Shown here: in pieces, positions 16,367 through 24,678 of the stretch
Numbering within the stretch: the stretch's first letter is position 1
Layout: each line of letters opens with the position of its first letter
Source of the DNA: Candidatus Dormiibacterota bacterium
Lineage (GTDB): Bacteria > Chloroflexota > Dormibacteria > Aeolococcales > Aeolococcaceae
Direction of reading: 5' to 3'
Assembly: GCA_003162415.1 (NCBI GenBank)
Contig: PMOL01000016.1
Coordinates: forward strand, 62,001 to 126,000
Length of the DNA: 64,000 nucleotides
The notes under the pieces: generated by a model
The model's database searches: none
Told to the model about the DNA's origin: nothing
The model's input: the letters and a program-made list of their open reading frames with translations, nothing else
Made by a program: the position numbers and the translations under genes

Positions 16367-17653
16367 TCAGATCAGGCCGGCGTAGCGCTCCCGAACGGCG
16401 CGGAGTGAGGCGGGCACGGGCGTGAGCGCCGGAACTCTGGCGGCGACGCAGTCTGCAGTCTTCAACCCGGCGCCGGTGATGTAGGCGACAACTGTCTCGT
16501 CTCCCTGCCATCGGCCCGCCCGGGCCAGATTGCGCAGCACTGCCACGGTGACCCCGCCGGCGGTCTCGGCGAAGAGGCCCTCGCTTGTCGCAAGCAGCTC
16601 GATGCCGTCGACGAGCTCCTCCTCGGTGACGCTCGCCACCACACCGCCGGTCTCGCGGGCGATGCGCAGGACATCGGCACCGTCGGACGGGTTGCCGATC
16701 GCGATCGAGCGCGCGATGGTCGACGGTCGGACCGGGACGACGGTCGTCTCACCGGCGGAGAACGCGGTCGCAACCGGTGAGCAGCCGAGAGCCTGGGCGC
16801 CGGTGAGCCGCGGCAGACGCGATCCTCGTTCCACCAATTCGAGATCGATCAACTCCCCCGCGGCCTTGCGGTGCTTGACGAACTGGCACCCGGAGGCGAC
16901 CGGCACGATGATCTCGTCGGGGAGGCGCCAGCCGAGCTGCTCCGCCGTCTCGAAGGTCAGCGTCTTGCTTCCCTCGCTGTAGTAGGCGCGAAGGTTGAGA
17001 TTGCAGAATCCCCAGTCGACGCAGTCGGCGAGCTCGGTGCAGAGGCGGTTGACGTCGTCGTAGCTTCCGTCGACAGCGATGATCGTCGGGCGGAAGATCG
17101 AGGTCCCGATCATCTTGGCGGGCTCGAGGTCGCTGGGGACGACCACGACGGCGCGCAGTCCGGCGTGGGCCGCATAGGCGGCGACTGCATTGGCGAGGTT
17201 GCCGGTGCTCGCGCACGCGATGGTGGTCAGCCCGTGCTCGCGCGCCCAGGTGGCGGCGACGCTGACCACGCGATCCTTGAATGATCCCGTCGGGTTCTGG
17301 GTGTCGTTCTTCAGGTAGAGATTGCGCAGCCCTAGCTCGGCGCCGAGGTTGCGCGCGTGGATCAGCGGCGTGAAACCCTCGCCCAGCGTGATCGGCTCGG
17401 TCTCCTCGAGGTCGACGGGCAGGAGATCGCGATACCGCCAGATGCTGGCGGGACCTGCGGCGATGCTCTCGCGTGAAATCCGCCGCGCAACCTCCTCGTA
17501 GTCGTATCGAACCTCGAGCGGGCCGAAGCAACGGTCGCAGATGTTGGTCGCCTCGACCGGGGTCTCATGACCGCAGGCGCGACAGACGAGACAGCTGACA
17601 TGAGCTCCTGAGGGAGCTCGACCGTAGCGTTCGAGCAGGCTGATGGTGGACAT
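16367..17653 (-). CDS. thrC: Threonine synthase
   Basis: PLP enzyme converting O-phosphohomoserine to threonine. An N-terminal zinc-ribbon-like segment has four cysteines (CLVCRACGHE, ICDRCFG). The PLP lysine is in NPTGSFKDRVVS, and STGNLANAVAAYAAHAGL is the phosphate-binding loop region. Length 428. The ATG at 17653 directly follows a T7 run of an intrinsic terminator-like hairpin whose 3' arm contains the ribosome binding site GGGAGG, so expression is very likely controlled by the leader. The helicase gene lies upstream on the same strand, 190 nt away. Confidence 0.95.
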   Translation of the reverse strand: MSTISLLERYGRAPSGAHVSCLVCRACGHETPVEATNICDRCFGPLEVRYDYEEVARRISRESIAAGPASIWRYRDLLPVDLEETEPITLGEGFTPLIHARNLGAELGLRNLYLKNDTQNPTGSFKDRVVSVAATWAREHGLTTIACASTGNLANAVAAYAAHAGLRAVVVVPSDLEPAKMIGTSIFRPTIIAVDGSYDDVNRLCTELADCVDWGFCNLNLRAYYSEGSKTLTFETAEQLGWRLPDEIIVPVASGCQFVKHRKAAGELIDLELVERGSRLPRLTGAQALGCSPVATAFSAGETTVVPVRPSTIARSIAIGNPSDGADVLRIARETGGVVASVTEEELVDGIELLATSEGLFAETAGGVTVAVLRNLARAGRWQGDETVVAYITGAGLKTADCVAARVPALTPVPASLRAVRERYAGLI

Positions 17654-17743
17654 AAAAAAACCTCCCGGGCTTATGGTCCGGGAGGCTTCCCAACGTGGGC
17701 GCGTGCGCCCCTACGTTCGGAAACCTCCGCGGGGCATGATCAT
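17654..17743 (-). promoter_or_regulatory. thrC leader: mutually exclusive terminator and antiterminator hairpins
   Basis: Reading the minus strand. Terminator: CCTCCCGG (17685-17678), 9-nt loop, CCGGGAGG (17668-17661), T7 (17660-17654), then the thrC ATG. Competing hairpin: GGAGGTTTCCGAACGT (17728-17713) pairs with ACGTTGGGAAGCCTCC (17696-17681) with one mismatch and one G-U; the loop holds a GGGCG/CGCCC hairpin. The CCTCC segment (17685-17681) is shared, so only one can form. The terminator also buries the GGGAGG binding site. A 10-codon frame, ATG at 17743 to TAG at 17711 (MIMPRGGFRT), ends in the antiterminator's 5' arm, as in ribosome-controlled attenuation. Pairings are seen; the regulatory role is inferred. 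Confidence 0.7.
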
Positions 17744-17843
17744 GGTTGCGAGCACAACTCTTGGTGTCGGCACAGTGCGGGCATGCTAACACGGACGCCG
17801 CGTTTCTTCGCTAGTGGCCGCCGTGACGGGATGTTGCGAACGC

Positions 17844-20255
17844 TCAGATGCGGCGGATGAGGTCGCGCTCAACCCGTTCGCGCGCGAGCGCGACCACCGG
17901 ATGCAGCGCATGTCCGCGCAGCGCCTGCTCCATCTGACGCAGCAGCGAGTAGAGGCTCTTCACCGCCTTCACCACATCACCGGTATCGGCTCCCGGCGGC
18001 GGCTCGATATCCGCCAGCGGCACGCCCGACGCCCATTCGTACGCGGGGCGGATTTGTTCGAGCGAGAGCGGCGGCATGGTCTCGAGGCCATGCTCGCGTT
18101 CGAGCTCCACGAACCGGCGCATGGCGGTTCTGAGGCGCCGGTGCCGCTCCTCGATGCGCGGCGTGGGAAAGTGACGGCGCGACGGCTGGGGACGCTCGCG
18201 TCCGCGGTCCTCGGCGACCAGGCTGACCAGGGTCGCGGCGAGCTCTTCAGGCTTCAGCCCATCGAGGACCCCGGAGGCGATGGCATCGGCGACCAGCAGC
18301 GAGCTCTCGCCGTAGAGCGAGCATGCGAGGCGCCCGAGGTCGGTGGGCTCGTCGCCGTCGAGGAAGCCGGCGGCGCGGAGCACCGCGCGGTGGGCCCGGA
18401 ACTCCTGGCGGAAGCGATGCTGGGCCCGCTCGAGCTCCTCCTCGGCGCCGGCGAGGGTCGTCTCGATATCCGCGATCCGGTGGTGGTGAGCTCGATGCTC
18501 CCCGAAGTACGGGCAATTGCGACAGGGTGATTCGTTGAGCCGGTCCTGGAGCGAGCGCGTGGTCCTGCGCAATGCCTCGAACCGCTGCCCGGGATCGGAT
18601 CCGGCCTTGCCGTACCGGCCGCGGCGCGCGTCGGTCCAGTGCCCGCGCTTGACCCGCCGCAACGCGAGCTGCGCCTCGCCGAGCTGCGTTGTGGTGGTGA
18701 GGTACGAGGTCAGGGTGCGCTCGGTACAGGGGACTCGCGGGTGCTGGAAGCGTCGAAGCCGCAGATCGTGGAGCTCGGCCTCGAGATTGGCCTTGCGGTG
18801 CCCCCACCGAGCGGAACGCTCCAGCGCCTGGTACTGCCCGAACGAGCTGTCGAGGAGGAGCTCGGCCGCCTCCGCGGAGCGCGTGCGCAGCAGGTTGAGC
18901 ACCATCGTGTAGGTCGGGGAGAACTTCGAGTCGACCGCGAACTCGCCGGAGATGGCAGCGTCGTAGATGTCGCGCAGTTCGACGTCACTCTCCTTGAGGA
19001 TGACTCCGTGCCCGACGGTGTCGATGCCGCGGCGTCCGGCTCGCCCCATGAGCTGGGTGAGCTCGCCGCTGGTGAGGGAGGCGAAGCTCACGCCGTCGAA
19101 CTTCGTGAAGGTCGAGATGACGCAGGACCGAGCCGGCATGTTGAGACCGAGCGAAAGTGTCTCGGTCGCGAACACGACCTTGATCAGTCCCTGCTGAAAG
19201 AGGCGCTCCACGGTCTCCTTCGCGTAGGGGAGTAGACCGGCGTGGTGCATCGCGAGCCCGCGGCGGAGCAGACGGCGGTCGAGCTCGAGCAGCACGCACT
19301 GACGCTCATCCTCGTCGCTCAGTGCCGACATCCGCTCGGTGATCGCGATGTCGATGCGCTCCTTCTCGTCATCATTAGTGAGGTCGACGCCGTGCACGCC
19401 GCATCGTTGCAGCGCCTCCCGGCATCCGCGGCGCGAGAAGATGAAGTAGATGGCGGGGAGCATCGAGCGCCGGCGCAACACCGCGATCACCTGGAGCAGG
19501 TCGTTATCGGGCGCGTGCCGTGCCTCGCGAAATCGCGGCTGCTGCACCGCATCCGCCTGTGCGAGCTCGAGCGTCCCCCGTGCCGCGTTACCGGCCTTGT
19601 CGAAGAGCGGATGCAGGGCGTTGTCGATGGCGAGCCACATCTCGAGCGCAACCGGACGTTCGGTACGGGTGACCGTCTCGATGGTGCCGCGCAGGCCGGA
19701 CATCCACGCCGCAACCTCACCGACATTGCTGATCGTCGCCGAGAGACCGATCAGACGGATGTGGCGCGGCGCCTCGATGATCAGCTCCTCCCACACGGTG
19801 CCGCGGGGGTAGTCGTCGATGTAGTGCACCTCGTCGAGCACGACGTCGCCGACTCGATCGACACGCGCAGGCTCGTCGTAGAGCACGTTGCGCAGGATCT
19901 CGGTTGTCATCACCAGCACAGGCGCGCCGTCATTGATGGTGTGCTCGCCGGTGATCAACCCGATTCGATGTTCCCCGAAGCGCTCGCAGAGGTCGTGGTA
20001 CTTCTGATTGCTCAGGGCTTTCAGCGGCGTCGTGTACACGACGTCGGCGGCATCGGTGCTCGGCCGTCGCAACCAGCCGGGGGCATCGAGCCGGCGCCAG
20101 ATCACGTAGTCGGCAACCACAGTCTTGCCGCTCGATGTCGGCGCGCTCACCAGCACGCCGCGCGAGTGTTCGAGCTTGGTGATCGCCTCGCGCTGAAACT
20201 CGTCGAGCGTGAAGGGAAGCGTCGCCTGGTAGGCCTCGATGAGATCCCGCGTCAG
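17844..20255 (-). CDS. Large DExH-box helicase (HelY/Mtr4-like), probable CTG start
   Basis: Superfamily 2 helicase of the Ski2/Mtr4 type, probably acting on RNA. The proposed CTG at 20255 gives 803 residues. Motifs in order: TLDEFQREAI (Q-motif), APTSSGKT (Walker A, about 38-45), TTPLKALSNQK, TGEHTIN, LDEVHYIDD (DEVH, 141-144), GLSATISN, MHHAGLLPYAK and QLMGRAGRRG. A C-terminal part carries a Cys pair (CRNCPYFGEH) and a helical bundle. The first standard start, GTG at 20156, cuts off the Q-motif, while a stop lies 15 nt before the CTG. It follows the DUF503 gene by 10 nt. Confidence 0.9.
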   Translation of the reverse strand: MTRDLIEAYQATLPFTLDEFQREAITKLEHSRGVLVSAPTSSGKTVVADYVIWRRLDAPGWLRRPSTDAADVVYTTPLKALSNQKYHDLCERFGEHRIGLITGEHTINDGAPVLVMTTEILRNVLYDEPARVDRVGDVVLDEVHYIDDYPRGTVWEELIIEAPRHIRLIGLSATISNVGEVAAWMSGLRGTIETVTRTERPVALEMWLAIDNALHPLFDKAGNAARGTLELAQADAVQQPRFREARHAPDNDLLQVIAVLRRRSMLPAIYFIFSRRGCREALQRCGVHGVDLTNDDEKERIDIAITERMSALSDEDERQCVLLELDRRLLRRGLAMHHAGLLPYAKETVERLFQQGLIKVVFATETLSLGLNMPARSCVISTFTKFDGVSFASLTSGELTQLMGRAGRRGIDTVGHGVILKESDVELRDIYDAAISGEFAVDSKFSPTYTMVLNLLRTRSAEAAELLLDSSFGQYQALERSARWGHRKANLEAELHDLRLRRFQHPRVPCTERTLTSYLTTTTQLGEAQLALRRVKRGHWTDARRGRYGKAGSDPGQRFEALRRTTRSLQDRLNESPCRNCPYFGEHRAHHHRIADIETTLAGAEEELERAQHRFRQEFRAHRAVLRAAGFLDGDEPTDLGRLACSLYGESSLLVADAIASGVLDGLKPEELAATLVSLVAEDRGRERPQPSRRHFPTPRIEERHRRLRTAMRRFVELEREHGLETMPPLSLEQIRPAYEWASGVPLADIEPPPGADTGDVVKAVKSLYSLLRQMEQALRGHALHPVVALARERVERDLIRRI

Positions 20256-20265
20256 CGGGGCCTGG

Positions 20266-20553
20266 TCAGACGTGGATCAGCTCGAAATGCGAGCCGAGGA
20301 CGAGCGCCTCGCCATGATCGTCGACAAAACGGAGCACCTTCTGGCACATCTCGTCCGCGTGGCGGCTGTCCGAGCTCACGCATGCGACCCCGATCACCGC
20401 CGACTGCCAGAGGTCCTGGTCGGCGACCTCGGCCACGGCCACGTTGAAGGTGTTGCGGAGCTTGGTGGTGAGGGAGCGCACCACCTGACGCTTGTCCTTG
20501 AGGGATTCGCTGTCCGGTACCTGGATCGTGACGGTCAGCGTGCCGATGACCAC
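20266..20553 (-). CDS. DUF503 (YlxP-like) protein
   Basis: The 95-residue product fits the DUF503 pattern: an N-terminal MVIGTLTVTIQVPDSESLKD strand, then KRQVVRSLTTKLRNTFNVAVAE, DLWQSAVIGVACVSSDSRHA and a final strand. Family members are small ferredoxin-like-fold proteins, often near ribosome maturation genes, with no defined reaction. It lies 10 nt upstream of the helicase start and is probably co-transcribed with it. Confidence 0.85.
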   Translation of the reverse strand: MVIGTLTVTIQVPDSESLKDKRQVVRSLTTKLRNTFNVAVAEVADQDLWQSAVIGVACVSSDSRHADEMCQKVLRFVDDHGEALVLGSHFELIHV

Positions 20554-20586
20554 GTGCCTTCGGCTAGCCCCGAGACCGGGTGGTGA

Positions 20587-20880
20587 TCACAGGGCGTCGA
20601 GCAGTTTCTGGCGGAGGACCTCCAGCTTCTCGAAGTCGTCCACCGACGGGCGCGTTGGCGCCTTGGCGGGGAATTTCAGGTGCTGGACCGCCTCCGACAG
20701 GATCCGCAGCTCGTCGTCGGTCAGACGTACCGAGCGCATGTGCGGAGCCGGGGCAGAGGGGACCGGGTGGACGGCATCGTCGTTGACACCGGGCGACAGC
20801 GGGGCATCGAGCTGTTCGGGTTCCGCGGAGCGGAACAGCTCGTCGCTGCCGCGCAGCTGGGCGCGGCGAAATCCGCGCAT
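20587..20880 (-). CDS. Small ParA-coupled protein of unknown function
   Basis: The ATG at 20880 overlaps the ParA stop as ATGA, giving 97 residues. The N-terminal half is polar and probably disordered. The C-terminal half (about 49-97) has charged helices: VRLTDDELRILSEAVQHLKF and SVDDFEKLEVLRQKLLDAL. It occupies the place a ParB would have but has no ParB motif or helix-turn-helix. Translational coupling suggests a partner or adaptor of this ParA. Confidence 0.6.
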   Translation of the reverse strand: MRGFRRAQLRGSDELFRSAEPEQLDAPLSPGVNDDAVHPVPSAPAPHMRSVRLTDDELRILSEAVQHLKFPAKAPTRPSVDDFEKLEVLRQKLLDAL

Positions 20881-21722
20881 CACCGTCGGGCCGCGCGCAC
20901 CCGCTCGCGTGGACGTTCCGCGCTCCCGGAGACCTCGATGGTGTCGTCGTCGCCGTGATCCTGGGCGATGACGGCTTTGGCGAGGGCCCGATAGGAGCGA
21001 GCCCCTGGTGAGTTCGGGGCGTACTCGAGGATCGACTGGCCCGCCAGCGGCGTCTCGGCGAACCTGATCGAGGAGTCGACAGTGATCGGAAACACGAGGT
21101 CGGGATACGCGCCCTTGACCAGGTCGAGAACCTCCTGGCTGTGCAGGGTGCGCGACTTGTAGAGCGTCGGCAGGATGCCGGCGACGCGCAGATGGCTGTT
21201 GAGCTTGGCTCGCACGCGATCGATGGTGCGCTGCAGCTGCTGCATCCCCTTCATCCCGAAGTACTCGCACTGCAGCGGGATGATCACGTCCGTCGACGCG
21301 ACCAGCGCATTGATGCAGAGCAGGCCGAGCGACGGTGGGCAATCGATCACCACGTAGTCGTAGATGCCGTCGATGGGCTCGAGCTTCTCCTTGAGGATCG
21401 ACTCGCGTCCGAACTCCGTGACCAGTTGCAGCTCCGCGCCGCTGAGATCGATGTTGGCCGGGATGAAATCGAGTCCCATCCCATCGGATGAGAGCAGCAC
21501 GTCGGCGACGTTGACGCGATGGTCGGTGAGCAGGTCGTAGATCGTCCGTTCCAGCTCGTCGGGCCGCCGGCACCCCATGTTGATGGTCAGGTGACCCTGG
21601 GGATCGAGATCGACCGCGAGGACCTTCGGACCCGCCTCGGCGATGGCTGCCGCGAGGTTCACCGCGGTCGTGGTCTTGCCCACACCGCCCTTCTGATTCG
21701 CGACCGAAATAATCCGCGTCAT
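20880..21722 (-). CDS. parA: ParA/Soj-type ATPase
   Basis: Walker-type partition ATPase. The deviant Walker A SVANQKGGVGKTTTAVNLA is at the N-terminus. DLDPQGHLTINMG, YVVIDCPPSLG and IPLQCEYFGMKGMQQL follow in family order. The ATG at 21722 is used (280 residues); an upstream start would add nine unconserved residues. No parB, gidB or rnpA is nearby and a small unrelated gene follows, so this may position a cargo other than the chromosome origin. Divergent from the TPR gene across about 148 nt. Confidence 0.92.
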   Translation of the reverse strand: MTRIISVANQKGGVGKTTTAVNLAAAIAEAGPKVLAVDLDPQGHLTINMGCRRPDELERTIYDLLTDHRVNVADVLLSSDGMGLDFIPANIDLSGAELQLVTEFGRESILKEKLEPIDGIYDYVVIDCPPSLGLLCINALVASTDVIIPLQCEYFGMKGMQQLQRTIDRVRAKLNSHLRVAGILPTLYKSRTLHSQEVLDLVKGAYPDLVFPITVDSSIRFAETPLAGQSILEYAPNSPGARSYRALAKAVIAQDHGDDDTIEVSGSAERPRERVRAARR

Positions 21723-21870
21723 GGCCGGCGCGGTGTCAAGAGATCGCAAAGGGAACGGACGCGCCTCACTGAGCAGGTATCATAGCGAACCCGATTGCCT
21801 CTCTCGGCCGTGGGTCGGGAGCGAGCGCACTCGCAGCGGTCATTGACCCTTGAATCCGGAGTGGTGTTTG

Positions 21871-22746
21871 GTGTCTGAAGAACGTGTGAAGCCTCGCAGC
21901 CTGTTCGTCGATGAGGCTATCGCGCTTGCGCTCGAGAGCCGCTGGCCGGAGGCGCTGGCTGTGAACCAGTCGCTGGTCGAGCGCCATGGCGTGGACGAGG
22001 ACACCCTCAACCGCATCGGCAAGGCGCTGACCGAGCTCGGCCAGCGCGAGGAGGCGCTTGCCTCCTACTCGGCCTCGCTCCAGCTCAACCCGTTGAACCT
22101 GATCGCGCAAAAGAACGTGCGCAAGCTCACAGCGATGCTGGAGAGCAAGAGCACGGCGGCCGGCTCCGCGGCAGCCATCGACGTCGAGCTGTTCACCGAG
22201 GAGCCGGGCAAGAGCGCCATCACGGTCCTGAGCGCACCGTCGAAGTCGGCCACGGTCGCGATCGCTCCCGGCGACGTCGTGGAGCTCTACCGGGAAGGGT
22301 CGACGCTCCGTGCTCAGACATCGCGAGGGGTCTCGCTCGGCGAGGTCGACACCAAGATCGCCCGGCGGCTGGTCCCCCTCATGGAGACGGGGAACCGCTA
22401 CTCGGCCGCCGTGGCCAGGCTCGAGGACGAACGGGTCGAGATCATCCTTCGCGAGACCTACCAGGCAGCCGAGAACGCGCGGAAATCGTCCTTCCCGCTG
22501 GCCAAGGGCGGCCGCCGCGAGGAATTCCGTCCGTACGCCAAGGATTCGCTGCTGGCATCCCGAGAGATCGATTCTCGCCAGGTCGATGAGGACGGTGAGG
22601 AGATCATCGGCGGACCGGCGGCAGACGATGCCGAGGACGACCTCGGGGAGCTGGGGATGAGCACCTTTCAGTCCGACGCCGAGGAGACGCCGCCCGGTGC
22701 CGATTCCGAGGATGACGATGACTCGCGCCCCGAGGACGAGTACTAG
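21871..22746 (+). CDS. TPR-containing protein with acidic tail
   Basis: The GTG at 21871 has a GGAG about 10 nt upstream; a TTG at 21850 is possible. Length 291. Residues about 10-85 form two TPR-like helical repeats (LALESRWPEALAVNQSLVE, GQREEALASYSASLQLNP). A middle beta-rich region (about 120-190) includes YREGSTLRAQTSRGVSLGEVD. The C-terminal 70 residues are very acidic. Function unknown; a scaffold or regulatory role is possible. Its end overlaps the trehalase gene start by 29 nt. Confidence 0.75.
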   Translation: MSEERVKPRSLFVDEAIALALESRWPEALAVNQSLVERHGVDEDTLNRIGKALTELGQREEALASYSASLQLNPLNLIAQKNVRKLTAMLESKSTAAGSAAAIDVELFTEEPGKSAITVLSAPSKSATVAIAPGDVVELYREGSTLRAQTSRGVSLGEVDTKIARRLVPLMETGNRYSAAVARLEDERVEIILRETYQAAENARKSSFPLAKGGRREEFRPYAKDSLLASREIDSRQVDEDGEEIIGGPAADDAEDDLGELGMSTFQSDAEETPPGADSEDDDDSRPEDEY

Positions 22747-24622
22747 CCGATCGGATCCCAGGGGTCGGACCGTCTCGCACGAGCGGATCGACGGGTATCT
22801 CCCGATCGGGGCCTACGGGCTGATCGGCGACTGCCGCTCGGCGGCGCTGGTCGGGGTGGATGGCAGCATCGACTGGCTCTGCCTGCCACGGTTCGATGAT
22901 GAGGCGGTCTTCGCTCGGATCCTCGATGCAGGCCGAGGTGGGAGCTGGCAACTCCATCCGGACGAGCCGCATCAGGTCCACCAGCGGTATCGGGACCGCA
23001 CCAATCTCCTCGACACGGTCTTCGCGACCGGGACTGGCGTGGTCGTCATCACCGACTTCATGCCGGTCGATGAGCACAGCGTCGTCCAGCACGCGAAGCC
23101 GCATAACCATGCTCGCGTCATCAGGTTGGTGGAGTGCCTGGCCGGAGAGATGACGATGCACCACGTCTTCGATCCGGCGCCAGGCTTTGCCCGGTTGCCG
23201 GTGACACTCAGCGTCGAGGATGGGCAGCTCCACGCCGATGCGCAGAAGCTCCATCTCTGTCTGAGCTCAACGGTCGCGCTTGACGGCCCCGACGACACCT
23301 TTCACATGCGGGCCACCGATGCAGTGGCGTTCGCCTTACACAGTGGGGCGGCGGGAAGCTGTCGAGCGGGACCTTGGAGCGTCGAGCGAGCTCGGGCATC
23401 GCTCCGTGTGAGTCAGCGTTACTGGTGGCAGTGGGTCGGTCAGGTCGACTACCACGGTCCGTACCAGCAGCACGTCTGGCGATCGGCGCTCGCGCTGAAG
23501 CTCATGACCTATGCACCGACCGGGGCCATCATCGCCGCTCCGACCACCAGCATTCCCGAGGACATCGGCGGTGAGCGCAACTGGGACTATCGATTCACCT
23601 GGTTGCGAGACGCCGCGTTCACGCTCTACGCCTTCTTTCAACTCGGGCTCACCGACGAGGCGACGGCATACTTCGACTGGCTGACCCATCGGCATCTCGC
23701 CGATCGCAAGTCCACCGACATCCCCAATCTGTTCGACCTGAGCGGGCACGCGCACGCCACCGAGCACATCCTCGATCATCTTGAGGGATACCGTGGATCG
23801 AAACCGGTGCGCGTCGGCAACGCGGCGGTCAATCAACTCCAGCTCGATGTGTACGGCGAGGTTCTCGACAGCGCATACGTCTACGCTCGATTCGGAGGCG
23901 TCGTCAGTCAGACGCTGTGGGAGGAGCTCAGCAACATCGTCGAGATCGCCATCAGCCGCTGGGAGGAACCCGACTCGTCGATCTGGGAGGTGCGCAGCGA
24001 GCGCAGGCAGTACGTCTACAGCAAGTTGATGTGCTGGGTCGCGGTTGATCGCGGCATGCGCATCGGGGACCGCTACAACCTTCCCTATGACAAGGACAAA
24101 TGGCGCCGCGCGCGTCTGCGGATCCACCGCGCCATCACCGCGCGCGGGTACTCGGAGCACCGCCACTCATTCACCCAGGAGTTCGATGACGATGCGCTCG
24201 ACGCCTCGATCCTGCGCATGTCCCAGGTGCGTTTTCTCAATGGCAAGGATCCGCGCATGCGTTCGACCGTGCGCGCGATCCAGCAACACCTCGGCGAGGG
24301 TGTGCTTGTCAAGCGATATCGCATGGACGAGAGTGAGGACGGGCTGCGCGGCGACGAGGGGGCATTCTTTCTCAGTTCCTTCTGGCTCGTGGACGCGCTC
24401 GCGCACTGCGGTGAGCTCGAGGAAGCGGAGCGCCGCTTCGAGCGCCTGCTCCACTTCAGCTCGCCGCTCGGGCTGTTCTCCGAGGAGGTGGACGTGCGCA
24501 GCGGGCAGCTGCTCGGGAACTTCCCGCAGGCGTTCACGCACCTCTCGCTCGTGGGAGCCGCGGTCAACATTGAACGCGCCCGCAAGCGCAGCCTCGGCGT
24601 AAAGGGACTGCGCAAGCGCTGA
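22718..24622 (+). CDS. Glycoside hydrolase family 15 enzyme (trehalase/glucoamylase)
   Basis: Length 634 from the ATG at 22718; starts at 22697 or 22712 are possible. The pattern is that of bacterial GH15 trehalases/glucoamylases: IGAYGLIGDCRSAALVGVDGSIDWLCLPRFD, then DFMP, TSIPEDIGGERNWDYRFTWLRDAAFTLYAF, EEPDSSIWEVRSERRQYVYSKLMCWVAVDR and the late GDEGAFFLSSFWLVDAL. Catalytic glutamates likely lie in the IWE and DEGAFF segments. Many close relatives are actinobacterial trehalases. No signal peptide, so cytoplasmic trehalose or glucan breakdown is expected. Confidence 0.9.
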   Translation: MTRAPRTSTSRSDPRGRTVSHERIDGYLPIGAYGLIGDCRSAALVGVDGSIDWLCLPRFDDEAVFARILDAGRGGSWQLHPDEPHQVHQRYRDRTNLLDTVFATGTGVVVITDFMPVDEHSVVQHAKPHNHARVIRLVECLAGEMTMHHVFDPAPGFARLPVTLSVEDGQLHADAQKLHLCLSSTVALDGPDDTFHMRATDAVAFALHSGAAGSCRAGPWSVERARASLRVSQRYWWQWVGQVDYHGPYQQHVWRSALALKLMTYAPTGAIIAAPTTSIPEDIGGERNWDYRFTWLRDAAFTLYAFFQLGLTDEATAYFDWLTHRHLADRKSTDIPNLFDLSGHAHATEHILDHLEGYRGSKPVRVGNAAVNQLQLDVYGEVLDSAYVYARFGGVVSQTLWEELSNIVEIAISRWEEPDSSIWEVRSERRQYVYSKLMCWVAVDRGMRIGDRYNLPYDKDKWRRARLRIHRAITARGYSEHRHSFTQEFDDDALDASILRMSQVRFLNGKDPRMRSTVRAIQQHLGEGVLVKRYRMDESEDGLRGDEGAFFLSSFWLVDALAHCGELEEAERRFERLLHFSSPLGLFSEEVDVRSGQLLGNFPQAFTHLSLVGAAVNIERARKRSLGVKGLRKR

Positions 24623-24639
24623 GCACCAACGGCGCCGAA

Positions 24640-24655
24640 CTGCATAAGTATGCAG
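24640..24655 (+). promoter_or_regulatory. ARG-box-like operator upstream of argC
   Basis: A perfect palindrome CTGCATA-AG-TATGCAG. Its core TGCATAnnTATGCA resembles the ArgR-binding ARG box. It overlaps the expected -35 position of the argC promoter, and argR is encoded within the operon, so arginine-dependent repression is likely. Confidence 0.7.
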
Positions 24656-24663
24656 TCGAGTTC

Positions 24664-24669
24664 TATACT
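24664..24669 (+). promoter_or_regulatory. argC -10 box
   Basis: TATACT lies 9 nt before the argC GTG. The matching -35 window (24641-24646, 17-nt spacer) falls inside the ARG-box palindrome. Transcription would start 2-3 nt before the GTG, so the mRNA is nearly leaderless. Confidence 0.6.
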
Positions 24670-24678
24670 TCTCCCGCT

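Noticed and set aside
17654..17728. T-box riboswitch in front of thrC
   Set aside because: The T-box consensus around GGGUGGNACCGCG and a specifier-loop layout are not recognisable; simple hairpin competition explains the sequence better.
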